From assembly GCA_905620445.1 (NCBI GenBank), contig CAJQTP010000002.1, positions 1 to 40,490 of the forward strand: 40,490 nucleotides of DNA, given 5' to 3'. Of the stretch, positions 17,295 to 26,969 are shown in pieces (within the stretch, counting starts at the first letter, position 1; the number at the start of each line of letters is the position of its first letter). The notes under the pieces are model-generated. The model was not told the DNA's origin. It did no database searches and was given only the letters and a program-made list of their open reading frames with translations. This DNA comes from an uncultured Candidatus Thioglobus sp. GTDB taxonomy: Bacteria; Pseudomonadota; Gammaproteobacteria; PS1; Pseudothioglobaceae. Made by a program: the position numbers and the translations under genes.

Positions 17295-18029
17295 ATGAAC
17301 GAGAATTTTTTAATCAATATTGGCTTAGGTTATTCTGCCAAGACCAAAGGTAGCTCGTTAGTAGATCAAATAGATGCTATCTTGCCTCAAACCCAATGTA
17401 CCCAGTGCGATTTTGAAGGTTGCAGGCCATACGCTGAGGCAATAGCAAATGGTAATGCTGAAATTAACCAATGTCCTCCAGGAGGACAGGAAGGGATTGA
17501 TGCTTTAGCAGAACTTCTTGATGTGCAATCCTTGATTTTAAATGAAGCACATGGTGAAACAAAGCCAAAGCAAATTGCCATGGTCGATGAAGCAGTCTGC
17601 ATTGGATGCACTTTGTGTATTAAGGCTTGTCCAGTAGATGCTTTTATAGGTTCATCCAAAGTTATGACGCAAGTTGTTGCTGAAGAATGCACAGGCTGTG
17701 ATTTATGCCTACCAGTTTGCCCAGTAGATTGTATTGATATGATTGACATTAAACCAAACATTGAAATTCCTTTTGTTGATTATTATCAATTCTATAATGA
17801 GTTGTATAAAAAACAAATCCAAGAGAGTGACCAAAGAGAAAAGGCTAGAAGGAGATTTGAGTTCCGTGAAGTACGTTTAGAAAGAAACAAGCAGGAAAGG
17901 TCTGAATTACTGGAAGCAAAAATGATCGCCTTGAAAGATAAAATGGCAAAAGACAAGGCTCAGAAAGAAAAAATTGATGCAGCAGTAAAGCGGATTAATG
18001 CTTCTAAGGTGAATAATGAAATTAAGTGA
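17295..18029 (+). CDS. RnfB-like iron-sulfur protein, soluble form
   Basis: 244 residues. Twelve cysteines form three clusters: C35, C38, C43, C60 (the RnfB-specific CX2CX4CX16C Fe-S domain), then C102/105/108/112 and C132/135/138/142 (two 4Fe-4S ferredoxin motifs, each followed by P). Unlike classical RnfB it has no clear N-terminal membrane anchor, and it carries an extra C-terminal region (about 165-244) that is highly charged and probably a long helix or coiled coil. No rnfA, C, D, G or E is adjacent, so a free-standing electron carrier is likely. Similar solitary proteins are annotated RnfB/RsxB in other proteobacteria. queA overlaps its end by 14 bases. Confidence 0.82.
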   Translation: MNENFLINIGLGYSAKTKGSSLVDQIDAILPQTQCTQCDFEGCRPYAEAIANGNAEINQCPPGGQEGIDALAELLDVQSLILNEAHGETKPKQIAMVDEAVCIGCTLCIKACPVDAFIGSSKVMTQVVAEECTGCDLCLPVCPVDCIDMIDIKPNIEIPFVDYYQFYNELYKKQIQESDQREKARRRFEFREVRLERNKQERSELLEAKMIALKDKMAKDKAQKEKIDAAVKRINASKVNNEIK

Positions 18030-19035
18030 CTTTGATTTTGACTTGCCTAAGTCCCTAATCGCTCAATACCCATGTGCAAGTAGAACTGATTCCCGTCTAT
18101 TGGTTCAAAAAAATAGCTTGATCGACTCTACTTTTTCTCAATTAGGTGATTATCTCAAGCCAAATGACTTGTTGATTCTTAATGATACAAAGGTTATACC
18201 AGCTCGGTTATTTGGCCATAAAGATTCCAGAGGCAAGGTCGAAGTTTTAGTAGAGCGTTTAGTCAATGAACATGAAGCACTAGTAATGATTAAGTCAAGT
18301 AGATCACCAAAAATTGGTAGTTATATAATCCTTGAAAATCAAAGCTACTTCAAAATATGTGATAAAAATGATGGTATTTATAAGGTTGACTTTGAGTCTT
18401 TTTCTATTCTAAACGTACTTAATGAAATTGGGCATATACCTCTTCCACCATATATTGATAGAGACGATGCCAAAGAAGATCATAGTCGGTATCAAACAGT
18501 TTATGCAAAAAATGATGGCGCAGTTGCGGCACCTACAGCAGGCCTTCACTTTGATGAGTTGTTATTATCTAGTCTAGAAAAAAAAGGTATTAGTCATGCA
18601 TTCATAACGCTTCATGTCGGAGCAGGTACCTTTCAGCCTGTCAAAGTGGAGGATATTGAGAGCCATAAAATGCATAGCGAGTATTATGAAATTTCTACTG
18701 AAACAATAGACAAGATAGAGCAAGCAAAGGCTCTTGGTGGAAGAGTTATTGCAGTAGGCACAACAGCAGTAAGAACATTAGAGTCCGCATTTGATAATGG
18801 GAGGCTAAAAAATCAAAAGGGAGATACAGATATTTTTATCTATCCTGGATTTAAATTTCAAATAGTAGATGCTATGATTACAAATTTTCATTTACCCAAA
18901 TCTTCACTCTTAATGTTGGTGAGCGCTTTTATTGGCTTTGAGGAAATGTTTGAGACTTATCATCATGCTATTAAACAGAAATATCGTTTCTTTAGCTATG
19001 GAGATGCAATGCTTTTAGAGAAAAAATCAGAGTGA
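18016..19035 (+). CDS. queA: tRNA preQ1-34 S-adenosylmethionine ribosyltransferase-isomerase
   Basis: QueA transfers and isomerises the ribose of SAM onto preQ1 at tRNA position 34 to make epoxyqueuosine. 339 residues, standard length. Signatures include [10 protein letters not shown] near the N-terminus, [35 protein letters not shown] and [15 protein letters not shown] near the C-terminus. ATG at 18016 has an AAGGTGA ribosome site inside the end of the RnfB-like gene. tgt, often next to queA, is absent. The last 9 bases overlap the convergent MFS gene. Confidence 0.97.
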   Translation: MKLSDFDFDLPKSLIAQYPCASRTDSRLLVQKNSLIDSTFSQLGDYLKPNDLLILNDTKVIPARLFGHKDSRGKVEVLVERLVNEHEALVMIKSSRSPKIGSYIILENQSYFKICDKNDGIYKVDFESFSILNVLNEIGHIPLPPYIDRDDAKEDHSRYQTVYAKNDGAVAAPTAGLHFDELLLSSLEKKGISHAFITLHVGAGTFQPVKVEDIESHKMHSEYYEISTETIDKIEQAKALGGRVIAVGTTAVRTLESAFDNGRLKNQKGDTDIFIYPGFKFQIVDAMITNFHLPKSSLLMLVSAFIGFEEMFETYHHAIKQKYRFFSYGDAMLLEKKSE

Positions 19036-20172
19036 TTTAATAGAGAGGTGCTTTGAGAGCAGAAAAATTAAGAAAGCTAGAATAGGTAGAAGCAAGAAGC
19101 CTGTCTTTATTGATGATACCTCAGCAATAAGGCCAACAAATAATGGGCCAAGAAGCATGCCCCCATATCCAAGCGTGGCAATACTAGCAATTGCGGCTCC
19201 CTGAGATATTTCTTTGTCTTTACCCGCGCGAGAAAAAGCTAGAGGAATGATGACAGCAATACCAAGCCCTATAAGGCCAAAGCCAATCAATAGTGGTACG
19301 AGTGAATCAAATGTTAATACAACTACAGAACCTACTAAAGCAACTAATCCGGAGTATCGTGCTGTTGTAGAGGGGCCAAACTTTAATGCTATTTTGTCAC
19401 CCGTAAGTCTCATTGCAAACATACAAATAGAGAAGACGGTGAACCCTAAGGCTGCACTCCCATTAGAAAGCTCTGTAATGCTTCTCAGAAAAATAGCGCT
19501 CCAATCTGCCACCATGCCCTCCCCCAGTGAGGCACAGAAAGTTATTAAGGCAACAGGAAGTAAGGCGCCTTTTGGGATTGAAATAAATGGAGCCTTACTG
19601 TCTTTTTCTTTCTTTATAGATTTAAAAGGAATGGTTAAAACAGTCAACATCACTAAAAAAATTATAATTGAAGTAATTGTGAAGTGCATTGGCATTCCAA
19701 TTTTAAAGTAAGCGGTCAATACCCCTGACCCCGCTCCAATGCCAGCCCCTAAGCTCCACATTGCGTGAAAAGATGACATTAATGGGCGATTATCCTTGCG
19801 CTCAACTTCTGCAGCCCATGCGTTCATGGCCACATCATCACCTCCATGAATTCCTCCAAAGAAAATGACAGCTGCGATAAGCATCCATATTGAATTTGCA
19901 AAAGCTATAAAGATAAGGGTGAGTGGGATTAGCAAACAAGTAGTTCTTTTTGTTACAATTGATGCACCATAACGGTCTGCGGCTCTTCCAAAAACCGAGA
20001 AAGCTACCACAGCTGATAAACCTAGCAGAAATATTAATAAACCTAAAATAGCGGGTGATAAGTTATGGAAATCTGAAATTTCTGGAATGCGAGATGCCCA
20101 CGTCCCAAAAACTACGCCATTGATAGCAAAAATTATTGAAACTGCAAATCTACTATTTCTAATCACTTTCAT
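19027..20172 (-). CDS. MFS transporter
   Basis: A 381-residue membrane protein with about 12 hydrophobic helices. Its early sequence FGTWASRIPEIS and the loop FGRAADRYGASIVTKR (the D-R-x-G-x-x family motif between helices 2 and 3) are like the YbjJ/Fucose-permease-like branch of the major facilitator superfamily. Helix 4 region has GGIHGGDDVAMNAWAAEVER, and the second half repeats the loop pattern (MRLTGDKIALKFG). Substrate cannot be told. It is monocistronic, convergent with queA and followed upstream by sucD on the same strand with no evident coupling. Confidence 0.85.
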   Translation of the reverse strand: MKVIRNSRFAVSIIFAINGVVFGTWASRIPEISDFHNLSPAILGLLIFLLGLSAVVAFSVFGRAADRYGASIVTKRTTCLLIPLTLIFIAFANSIWMLIAAVIFFGGIHGGDDVAMNAWAAEVERKDNRPLMSSFHAMWSLGAGIGAGSGVLTAYFKIGMPMHFTITSIIIFLVMLTVLTIPFKSIKKEKDSKAPFISIPKGALLPVALITFCASLGEGMVADWSAIFLRSITELSNGSAALGFTVFSICMFAMRLTGDKIALKFGPSTTARYSGLVALVGSVVVLTFDSLVPLLIGFGLIGLGIAVIIPLAFSRAGKDKEISQGAAIASIATLGYGGMLLGPLFVGLIAEVSSIKTGFLLLPILAFLIFLLSKHLSIKSL

Positions 20173-20201
20173 TTACTTGATCAAAAAAGAATGCATTGTT
20201 T

Positions 20202-21068
20202 TTAAAGAGCTTCAAGTAGAGTTTGCCCCATCATTGCTGGAGTAGGCGCAACACTAACACCGGCATTTTCTAATGCTTGAATTTTACTTTTAGCATCTCC
20301 AGATCCACCACTTATTACTGCGCCTGCATGACCCATTCTTTTTCCTTTGGGTGCTGTGAGTCCAGCAATATATGAAATAACTGGTTTAGAAATATTAGAT
20401 TTAATAAACTCTGCAGCTTCTTCTTCAGCATTTCCACCTATCTCACCAACCATCACGATTGAATGAGTATCATCATCTTTTTCAAATAATTTAAGGCAAT
20501 CAATAAAATTCATTCCTTGAACTGGATCACCACCTATTCCAATACAAGTGCTTTGACCAAGACCAGCGAGAGTAGTTTGGTGAACGGCCTCATAAGTTAA
20601 AGTTCCTGAGCGAGAGACAATTCCTACTGAACCACTCTTGTGAATATTTCCAGGCATAATTCCAAGTTTGCATTCATCTGGCGTGATGACTCCTGGACAG
20701 TTTGGGCCAATTAATGTTGATTTACTGCCTGCAATAATAGCTTTTATTTTAATCATATCTTGCACAGGAATGCCTTCAGTTATGCATGCAATGACCGGAA
20801 TCTCAGCTTCAATTGCTTCTACTATCGAGGCAAATGCAAATCTAGGCGGAACATAAATCATAGAGGCATTAGCACCTGTCTCTTTCATAGCTTCCATTAC
20901 AGAATTAAAGACGGGTTTATCTAAGTGGGTTTGACCGCCTTTACCAGGAGTTACGCCGCCAACGAATTTTGTGCCATAGGCAATTGATTGCTCAGAATGA
21001 AAAGTGCCTTGCTTTCCAGTAAAACCTTGACAAATAACTCTAGTTTCTTTGTTAATTAGTACACTCAT
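20202..21068 (-). CDS. sucD: Succinyl-CoA ligase, alpha subunit
   Basis: SucD carries the CoA-binding and phospho-histidine site of the TCA-cycle enzyme that couples succinyl-CoA cleavage to nucleoside triphosphate synthesis. 288 residues. The CoA-binding [14 protein letters not shown] segment is at about 14-27, [10 protein letters not shown] near 122, and active-site His247 in [14 protein letters not shown]. The start overlaps the sucC stop by 4 bases, with a GGAGATGG ribosome site, so the subunits are coupled. sucAB is not adjacent. Confidence 0.97.
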   Translation of the reverse strand: MSVLINKETRVICQGFTGKQGTFHSEQSIAYGTKFVGGVTPGKGGQTHLDKPVFNSVMEAMKETGANASMIYVPPRFAFASIVEAIEAEIPVIACITEGIPVQDMIKIKAIIAGSKSTLIGPNCPGVITPDECKLGIMPGNIHKSGSVGIVSRSGTLTYEAVHQTTLAGLGQSTCIGIGGDPVQGMNFIDCLKLFEKDDDTHSIVMVGEIGGNAEEEAAEFIKSNISKPVISYIAGLTAPKGKRMGHAGAVISGGSGDAKSKIQALENAGVSVAPTPAMMGQTLLEAL

Positions 21069-22225
21069 TTGGCCATCTCCACAGCTTGTTTAGCGGCCTT
21101 TGTTAAATCAGCCTCAGTAATAATATTAAAGTTACTACTATTTAGAATTTGAAGACCTTCTTGCGCATTTGTTCCTTCCAGTCTTACTATAATTGGAAGT
21201 GTTAATCCTACTTTTTCTATTGCTTGTAAAATGCCATTTGCAATAAGATCACAGCGCACTATTCCACCAAAAATATTAACTAAAATTGCCTTAACATTTT
21301 TACCACTTTGAATGATTTCAAAGGCCTTTGCTACTCTATCAGCAGTTGTTCCTCCACCTACATCCAAAAAGTTAGCGGGTGAACCGCCATGATATTCAAT
21401 TAAATCCATGGTTGCCATGGCTAAACCAGCACCATTTACCATGCAGCCTACAGTTCCGTCCAGAGAGATATAATTTAATTGATATTCGCTTGCACTTCTT
21501 TCTTTTTCATCTTCTTGAGCAATATCTCTGAGGCTGGCAATTGTTTCATTTCTATAGAGAGCATTGTCATCAAAGTCAATTTTTCCATCAAGAGCCATTA
21601 TTTCATTCTGACCAGTGATGATAAGTGGGTTTATCTCAATAAGGTTGGCGTCATTCTCAGTAAAGATATCATAAAGCCCAAGAAGTGCTGAAGCAAACTG
21701 ATCGTGAAGAGATGAATCTAATCCAAGTTTTTTAGCAACATCGATGCATTCATTGGTTGATAAATTACCTAGGGGTTCAATTTGTTTTTTAATAATCTTA
21801 TCCGGCGTTTCAGAGGCAACCTTTTCGATATCCATCCCTCCTTCTGTCGAGGCGAGAATTGTGATAGTTTCTGAAGCGCGATCAACAAGAAGCCCTAAGT
21901 ACAATTCTTTAGTGATGTCTTGCCCAGCCTCAATAATCACTTCATTGATAGGCTGCCCATTTGCATCAGTCTGAGGAGTGATTAAATTGGTGCCTATTAA
22001 TTTTGCACTTGCATCAACTGCATCCTGTATTTTACTGCAGACAATGACGCCTCCACCTTTCCCCCTGCCTCCAGCATGAACTTGAGCTTTAACAACCCAA
22101 AGTGAACCACCAAGCTTCTCGCAAGCAGATTGAGTTTCGCTGCTATTAGAAACTACTATAAAGTTTGGTACATTTATATTATGTTTCTTGAATAAGCCTT
22201 TTGCTTGGTATTCATGTATGTGCAT
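21065..22225 (-). CDS. sucC: Succinyl-CoA ligase, beta subunit
   Basis: The ATP-grasp, nucleotide-binding subunit of succinyl-CoA synthetase. 386 residues. [15 protein letters not shown] at the N-terminus, [16 protein letters not shown] near 45-60 (nucleotide loop), the [10 protein letters not shown] metal-binding segment near 195, and the C-terminal [13 protein letters not shown] and [13 protein letters not shown] motifs are all present. The order sucC-sucD is standard. A hairpin lies 17 bases before the start and a tandem repeat further upstream; no strong ribosome site is visible. Confidence 0.97.
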   Translation of the reverse strand: MHIHEYQAKGLFKKHNINVPNFIVVSNSSETQSACEKLGGSLWVVKAQVHAGGRGKGGGVIVCSKIQDAVDASAKLIGTNLITPQTDANGQPINEVIIEAGQDITKELYLGLLVDRASETITILASTEGGMDIEKVASETPDKIIKKQIEPLGNLSTNECIDVAKKLGLDSSLHDQFASALLGLYDIFTENDANLIEINPLIITGQNEIMALDGKIDFDDNALYRNETIASLRDIAQEDEKERSASEYQLNYISLDGTVGCMVNGAGLAMATMDLIEYHGGSPANFLDVGGGTTADRVAKAFEIIQSGKNVKAILVNIFGGIVRCDLIANGILQAIEKVGLTLPIIVRLEGTNAQEGLQILNSSNFNIITEADLTKAAKQAVEMAK

Positions 22226-22242
22226 ATAATTAAAATATTAGG

Positions 22243-22270
22243 GTTAAAATATGTGGAAGCGTATTTTAAC
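22243..22270 (-). repeat. Perfect 9-bp inverted repeat in the sucC leader
   Basis: GTTAAAATA at 22243-22251 and TATTTTAAC at 22262-22270 with a 10-base loop. It lies 17 bases before the sucC ATG in the sucC/efp divergent region. No T-tract follows on the sucC strand, so it is more likely a leader hairpin or operator than a terminator. Confidence 0.5.
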
Positions 22271-22280
22271 ATTCTTAGAT

Positions 22281-22298
22281 TGTTGGCTTTGTTGGCTT
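22281..22298. repeat. Tandem 9-bp direct repeat
   Basis: TGTTGGCTT occurs twice back to back in the sucC/efp intergenic region, the only GC-containing island in an otherwise A/T-rich stretch. It may be a regulator site or simple slippage product. Confidence 0.4.
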
Positions 22299-22395
22299 TA
22301 TTTAAAATTATGAATATATTTCTTTTATATTTTATTAAAATATTCATTTATAAATTCAAGTACTATTTCTTATAAACTCTTAGGATCAAAATAAT

Positions 22396-22956
22396 ATGAA
22401 TTACAGCACTAGCCAGTTTAAAAATGGCATGAAATTGATGCTTGATGGAAACCCATGTTCAATTGTCAATAATGAAATTGTAAAGCCTGGCAAAGGGCAG
22501 GCCTTTAATCGGGTTAAATTTAAAGACCTTATAACAGGTAAAACTCTTGAAAAGACCTACAAGTCCGGTGAATCACTTGAGGGAGCCGATGTTATGGAAT
22601 TAGAAATGCAATACCTATATACTGACGGCGAAAAATGGCATTTTATGGAGCCTGAATCCTTTGAGCAATTTGACTTGAGTGAAGAGTCTATGGGAAGCGC
22701 AATAAACTATTTAGTGGAGCAAGATAATTGTATTGTTACCTTATGGAATAATAATCCAATTACAGTAGTTCCGCCAATTCAAGTAATATTAGAAGTAATC
22801 GATACAGACCCAGGCCTTAAAGGAGATACAGCCGGAACTGGCGGTAAGCCGGCAACTTTAAATACAGGCGTTGTTGTTCAGGTTCCTTTGTTTGTTGGTA
22901 TCGGAGATAAGGTTAAAGTTGATACTAGAACAAACGAGTATTCAGGGCGCGCTTAA
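22396..22956 (+). CDS. efp: Elongation factor P
   Basis: EF-P relieves ribosome stalling at polyproline. 186 residues, three beta-barrel domains. The domain I tip loop PGKGQAF contains Lys33, equivalent to Escherichia coli Lys34, the site of beta-lysylation. The C-terminal domain ends [17 protein letters not shown], standard for EF-P. epmA, whose product modifies this lysine, follows after 11 bases, so substrate and modifier are co-expressed. It heads a six-gene plus-strand run ending at 26418. Confidence 0.98.
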   Translation: MNYSTSQFKNGMKLMLDGNPCSIVNNEIVKPGKGQAFNRVKFKDLITGKTLEKTYKSGESLEGADVMELEMQYLYTDGEKWHFMEPESFEQFDLSEESMGSAINYLVEQDNCIVTLWNNNPITVVPPIQVILEVIDTDPGLKGDTAGTGGKPATLNTGVVVQVPLFVGIGDKVKVDTRTNEYSGRA

Positions 22957-22967
22957 TTCATGTTGAC

Positions 22968-23855
22968 ATGTCCGAAGTTAAAAAAAACCTAGTACGATAT
23001 CAAGATTTAATTATAAAAATTAGAGAGTTTTTTTATTCTCATAAGGTCACTGAGGTAAAAACTCCTTCCCTTTTATTATCTCCCACAACTGATGTTTATA
23101 TTGATAGCATCGAGGTGAAAGTTAATCAGGCTATTTGTAGGTCAGCTGAACTATATTTACATACCTCACCCGAGTTGGAAATGAAGCGACTTTTATCTAA
23201 AGGAAGCGGAGATATATTTCAAATTTGCCAAGTCTATAGAGACAATGAATATGGAAAAAATAACTCTAACGAATTTACAATGCTGGAGTTCTACCGTATT
23301 GACTTCGATATGCATCATTTGATGGAGAACATTGTAGATTTATTGGCTGCGCTTGGAAAGACCGAGGCTATAACTAAAATATCATATGCGCAAGCTTTTT
23401 TTGAATACGGTAATATTGATATATTAAATAGTGATTTAAAGGGTTTAAAGAAAATTGCAAATTCACTAGGTTTAAGCTCAAATTATGACTGGGCTGAAGA
23501 TCTTCAAACCCTTCTTTTTGTGCATCTTATTGAGCCAAAGATAAGGCAAATACCTATTTGTTTTATTTATGACTACCCAAAAGAGCAGGCAGCTCTTGCA
23601 AAAATTGAGGGCTCTGTTGCTCATCGCTTTGAATTGTATCTAAATGGTGTCGAGGTTGCTAACGGGTATCAAGAGATACAAACTGCTAATGAATATCGAG
23701 ATCGATTTAATACTGAGATATATAAAAGAGAAAAAATATCAAAGCAAATCTCATTAGTTGATGAGGAGTTTTTAAAGGATATAAAAGATGGCCTTCCAAA
23801 TTGTTCAGGCGTAGCTATTGGAATTGAAAGATTATTTTCTACAATAAGTTTATAA
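22968..23855 (+). CDS. epmA: EF-P--(R)-beta-lysine ligase
   Basis: EpmA (also called PoxA, YjeA or GenX) is a truncated class II lysyl-tRNA-synthetase relative that attaches (R)-beta-lysine to EF-P. 295 residues, slightly shorter than the 325 of Escherichia coli. It lacks the anticodon-binding domain and starts directly with the catalytic core. Motif 2 is visible in DIFQICQVYRDNE, then EFTMLEFYR; motif 3 as GVAIGIERLF near the C-terminus; YLNGVEVANGYQE is typical. EpmB, which makes beta-lysine, is not in the window, so its presence elsewhere is predicted. Confidence 0.95.
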   Translation: MSEVKKNLVRYQDLIIKIREFFYSHKVTEVKTPSLLLSPTTDVYIDSIEVKVNQAICRSAELYLHTSPELEMKRLLSKGSGDIFQICQVYRDNEYGKNNSNEFTMLEFYRIDFDMHHLMENIVDLLAALGKTEAITKISYAQAFFEYGNIDILNSDLKGLKKIANSLGLSSNYDWAEDLQTLLFVHLIEPKIRQIPICFIYDYPKEQAALAKIEGSVAHRFELYLNGVEVANGYQEIQTANEYRDRFNTEIYKREKISKQISLVDEEFLKDIKDGLPNCSGVAIGIERLFSTISL

Positions 23856-23867
23856 TTATTGTATCGA

Positions 23868-24344
23868 ATGCTAATGGCAGTTTGCAAAAAAACTTTGGAA
23901 AATTTAGATAAACCTTTTTGGGAAAATAAAACTTTATCTCAGATGAGCTCGAATGAGTGGGAGTCTCTTTGTGATGGCTGTGGAAGATGCTGTCTCCATA
24001 AGTTGGAAGATGAAGATTCTGGGAAGATTTATTTTACGGATGTTGCTTGTCATTATCTAGATGAAGAAGAATGCTCTTGCCCTCATTATGACGACCGTCA
24101 AAAATATGTTCCAGATTGCTTAAGTATTAAGCCAGATTGGGGAAAAAAGTTTAACTGGCTCCCAACTACATGCGCATATCGGCTACTATATGAGGGAAAA
24201 GACCTGCCTATTTGGCATCCGCTAATAAGTGGAGATAAAAATAGTGTTCATTTGGCAGGTATTTCTGTAAGAGGAAGAACGTATAGAGATAATGAGGTTT
24301 CAAAAGATCTTTTATTTGAACATGTTATAAATTGGGTGGATTAA
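23868..24344 (+). CDS. YcgN/UPF0260 family cysteine-cluster protein
   Basis: About 158 residues from ATG 23868 (ATG 23874 also possible; a TTG at 23859 is unlikely). The CDGCGRCCLHKLEDED segment and further cysteines in ACHYLDEEECSCPHY and VPDCL give the CxxCxxCC...C pattern of the Fe-S/zinc-binding YkgJ/YcgN superfamily. The WLPTTCAYRLL and PIWHPLISGD segments are typical of UPF0260. Function is unknown in all bacteria. It lies 12 bases after epmA and directly abuts the next gene. Confidence 0.88.
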   Translation: MLMAVCKKTLENLDKPFWENKTLSQMSSNEWESLCDGCGRCCLHKLEDEDSGKIYFTDVACHYLDEEECSCPHYDDRQKYVPDCLSIKPDWGKKFNWLPTTCAYRLLYEGKDLPIWHPLISGDKNSVHLAGISVRGRTYRDNEVSKDLLFEHVINWVD

Positions 24345-24740
24345 ATGAAGAAACTAACCATATTAATACTCAGCTTATTTGTATTGACCAATGCATTTGC
24401 AGATGATTGGCCGCATCAAAATATTTCAAAAGCAGAATTTGCGACAGAAATTATAGACAGAGAGCCCTCTAATATTGTTGGGGAGCTTAACAATACTTTG
24501 GGTAAAATCTACTTTTTTACAAATATTCGTAATCTACAAGGTACAAGTATTACACATCGCTGGATATACAATAATAAAGTGATGGCTGATGTTGTTTTTG
24601 ATATTAAGGGTCCTCGTTGGAGGGTCTGGTCGTCAAAAAATATTTGGCATACCTGGACAGGAAAATGGATTGTCGAAGTACTTACTTCTGAAAATGAAGT
24701 GCTATATCAAAAAGAATTTAACTACATAGAAAAACAATGA
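24345..24740 (+). CDS. DUF2914 domain protein, exported
   Basis: 131 residues with a signal peptide ([19 protein letters not shown], cleavage after A-F-A at 17-19). The mature part has the DUF2914 core: [36 protein letters not shown] and [11 protein letters not shown], predicting a small beta-sandwich. Its start codon directly follows the previous stop and its end overlaps argG by 4 bases. Function unknown; often found in proteobacteria near housekeeping genes. Confidence 0.85.
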   Translation: MKKLTILILSLFVLTNAFADDWPHQNISKAEFATEIIDREPSNIVGELNNTLGKIYFFTNIRNLQGTSITHRWIYNNKVMADVVFDIKGPRWRVWSSKNIWHTWTGKWIVEVLTSENEVLYQKEFNYIEKQ

Positions 24741-25933
24741 ATAAAGTTGTATTAGCATACTCGGGTGGATTGGATACTAGCATAATTGCTAAATGGTTGC
24801 AAGAAACATATGATTGTGAAGTGGTAACCTTTACTGCGGATATTGGGCAGGGCGAAGAAGTTGAGCCAGCTCGTCTTAAAGCAGAGGCAATGGGAATAAA
24901 AGAAATTTATGTTGAAGATTTACGTGAAGAATTTGCACGTGATTTTGTTTTTCCAATGTTTCGCGCAAATGCTATATATGAAGGGGAGTATCTTTTAGGT
25001 ACCTCTATTGCTAGACCTTTGATTTCTAAGCGTCTGGTCGAAATTGCGAAAGAGGTTGGTGCGGATGCAATTTCACATGGCGCAACAGGAAAAGGTAATG
25101 ATCAGGTAAGGTTTGAGCTTAGTGCCTACGCCATTAATGCTGAAATTAAAATTATTGCACCTTGGCGTGAATGGGAGCTGTCTTCTCGTGAGAGCTTAAT
25201 GAGATATGCTGAAAAGCACAACATTGAAGTAGATTATAAAAAACAATCAAAGAAATCTCCATACTCAATGGATGCCAACCTGCTTCATATCTCTTATGAA
25301 GGAGATATGCTAGAGGATCCATGGCAGGAGGCAGAAGATGAAATGTGGCGCTGGACAGTTTCGCCTGAAGAGGCGCCAGATCGTGCTGAATACATTGAGT
25401 TAACTTATGAAAAAGGTGACATCATTGCTATTAATGGTGAATCAATGTCACCAGCCCAAGTCATGGAGAAATTGAATAAACTGGCTGGCGCGCATGGAAT
25501 AGGCAGATTGGATATTGTAGAGAATCGTTTTGTTGGTATGAAATCTCGTGGATGTTATGAGACCCCTGCTGGTACAATTATGTTAAGAGCACATCGTGCT
25601 ATTGAATCACTTACATTAGATCGAGAAGCTGCACATCTTAAAGATGAGTTAATGCCGAAGTATGCCAAACTTATTTATAATGGCTTTTGGTTTGCGCCGG
25701 AACGTGAAATGTTGCAGGCAGCGATTGATGCCTCACAGGAAAATGTTAGTGGCGTAGTTAGAGTGAAATTATATAAAGGCAACACTTCAGTAGTCGGGCG
25801 TAAATCAGACAATAGCTTATTTAGTGAGAAAATTGCTACCTTTGAAGATGATGGTGGTGCATATAATCAGAAAGACGCCGAAGGTTTCATTAAGCTTAAC
25901 GCCCTTCGATTGAGATTAAAGTCACTCCAATAG
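24737..25933 (+). CDS. argG: Argininosuccinate synthase
   Basis: ArgG joins citrulline and aspartate with ATP to argininosuccinate in arginine biosynthesis. 398 residues, of the type used by most bacteria. The N-type P-loop AYSGGLDTS is at 7-15; further signatures are [15 protein letters not shown] (about 115-129), APWREW and the [18 protein letters not shown] segment that binds citrulline and aspartate. It overlaps the preceding gene by 4 bases and the next by 1. Presence in an efp operon is unusual but syntenic neighbours vary. Confidence 0.97.
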   Translation: MNKVVLAYSGGLDTSIIAKWLQETYDCEVVTFTADIGQGEEVEPARLKAEAMGIKEIYVEDLREEFARDFVFPMFRANAIYEGEYLLGTSIARPLISKRLVEIAKEVGADAISHGATGKGNDQVRFELSAYAINAEIKIIAPWREWELSSRESLMRYAEKHNIEVDYKKQSKKSPYSMDANLLHISYEGDMLEDPWQEAEDEMWRWTVSPEEAPDRAEYIELTYEKGDIIAINGESMSPAQVMEKLNKLAGAHGIGRLDIVENRFVGMKSRGCYETPAGTIMLRAHRAIESLTLDREAAHLKDELMPKYAKLIYNGFWFAPEREMLQAAIDASQENVSGVVRVKLYKGNTSVVGRKSDNSLFSEKIATFEDDGGAYNQKDAEGFIKLNALRLRLKSLQ

Positions 25934-26418
25934 TGATAAAAATTGGTATTCTATCAGATACTCATGGGGCAATCCATCCAGGGGTTATAGGCCTTATGAA
26001 TGACTGTGACTTTGTCATTCATGCAGGCGATATCGTAGATGAAAACTCTTTATCTGCATTAAACCCAAAACAAAAAATGATTGCCGTTAAGGGTAACAAT
26101 GATCAGCATATATCTTCATTTGGAGAGGTTGAGTTAGTAGATTTTCCTGGAGGCAGTATAGCAATAGAACATGGACACTTACATGGACATATTCAGCCGA
26201 GTCATGATTCACTGAGGGCTGCTTATCCAGAGGCAAAGGTCATCATATATGGGCATACCCACAAGCAAGTTATTGATAAACAACATGCGCCTTGGGTTAT
26301 AAATCCAGGCTCTGCGGGAAAGATTCGAAATTATGGCGCAGCGAGATGTCTGACTCTGACTATTAAAAATCAACTAGAGTGGAATATTGAGCCGCATATA
26401 TATGACGATATTTTTTAA
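25933..26418 (+). CDS. Metallophosphoesterase (YfcE/MJ0936 family phosphodiesterase)
   Basis: 161 residues. The start is GTG 25933, which shares a base with the argG stop (TAGTG) and places the metal-binding GILSDTHG at residues 4-11. The other ligands appear in order: HAGDIVD, VKGNNDQH, IEHGHLHG and YGHTHKQ, the complete two-metal calcineurin-like set, then NPGSAG. These are general phosphodiesterases with unclear natural substrates. It closes the efp operon; a T-rich hairpin follows. Confidence 0.9.
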   Translation: MIKIGILSDTHGAIHPGVIGLMNDCDFVIHAGDIVDENSLSALNPKQKMIAVKGNNDQHISSFGEVELVDFPGGSIAIEHGHLHGHIQPSHDSLRAAYPEAKVIIYGHTHKQVIDKQHAPWVINPGSAGKIRNYGAARCLTLTIKNQLEWNIEPHIYDDIF

Positions 26419-26440
26419 AAACTAACTAGAAATAGTTTTT
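26417..26440. terminator. Bidirectional terminator between convergent genes
   Basis: AAAAACTA and TAGTTTTT pair over 8 bases with an 8-base loop, and T-runs lie on the 3' side in both directions. It sits between the convergent phosphodiesterase and SlyD-like genes, overlapping the last bases of the latter. The stem is AT-rich, so efficiency is uncertain. Confidence 0.5.
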
Positions 26441-26909
26441 AATCTAATTTACCACCTTCAATTATTTCGTCAGCTGTCGCATCACGAATTGATAAAACTT
26501 CCACGTAAAAAATAATATCTTTACCCGCAAGAGGGTGATTACCGTCAATTGTTAGTTTTCCATTTTCGATACTTGAAACAATAAAATCTTTAGTACCACC
26601 TTTATCATTTTGCATAGTCACAGCTGCACCTATATACCTATACTCCATTGGAACATTATCAATATCATCTGTAAAAATTAACTCATCAGCCTTCTTCCCA
26701 AAAGCATCTGTTGCTTTAAGCAAGATCTCTACTTCATCACCAACACACTTACCCTCAAGCTCTTTGGTTACTTGATTAAATAATAATGAATTATCTCCCT
26801 GAACATAACCTAAAGGTTCTTCGACTTGCTCTATGACTTCACCACTAGATTGATCTATGATTCTGTAAGTTAATTCAACAAATTTATTTATGGAGATTGT
26901 TTCATTCAT
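26439..26909 (-). CDS. FKBP-type peptidyl-prolyl isomerase (SlyD/FkpB-like)
   Basis: 156 residues with the FKBP fold interrupted by an insert-in-flap domain: the N-terminal strands INKFVELTYRIIDQSSGEVIEQ, then PLGYVQGDNSLL, the flap domain containing DAFGKKADELIF, and the closing DGNHPLAGKDIIFYVEVLSI, a SlyD-type hallmark. The metal-binding His/Cys-rich tail of Escherichia coli SlyD is missing, so the form is closer to FkpB (SlpA). It likely has chaperone and prolyl isomerase activity in the cytoplasm (no signal peptide). It is 60 bases from the unknown gene upstream. Confidence 0.88.
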   Translation of the reverse strand: MNETISINKFVELTYRIIDQSSGEVIEQVEEPLGYVQGDNSLLFNQVTKELEGKCVGDEVEILLKATDAFGKKADELIFTDDIDNVPMEYRYIGAAVTMQNDKGGTKDFIVSSIENGKLTIDGNHPLAGKDIIFYVEVLSIRDATADEIIEGGKLD

Positions 26910-26969
26910 ATATTTAATACTTCATTTGATTGAATAGAAAAAAGCTCATTCAATAAATTTAAAGAGGAA

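Noticed and set aside
19214-19711. 165-codon plus-strand frame inside the MFS gene
   Set aside because: Antisense shadow of a clear 12-helix transporter; no recognisable domain.
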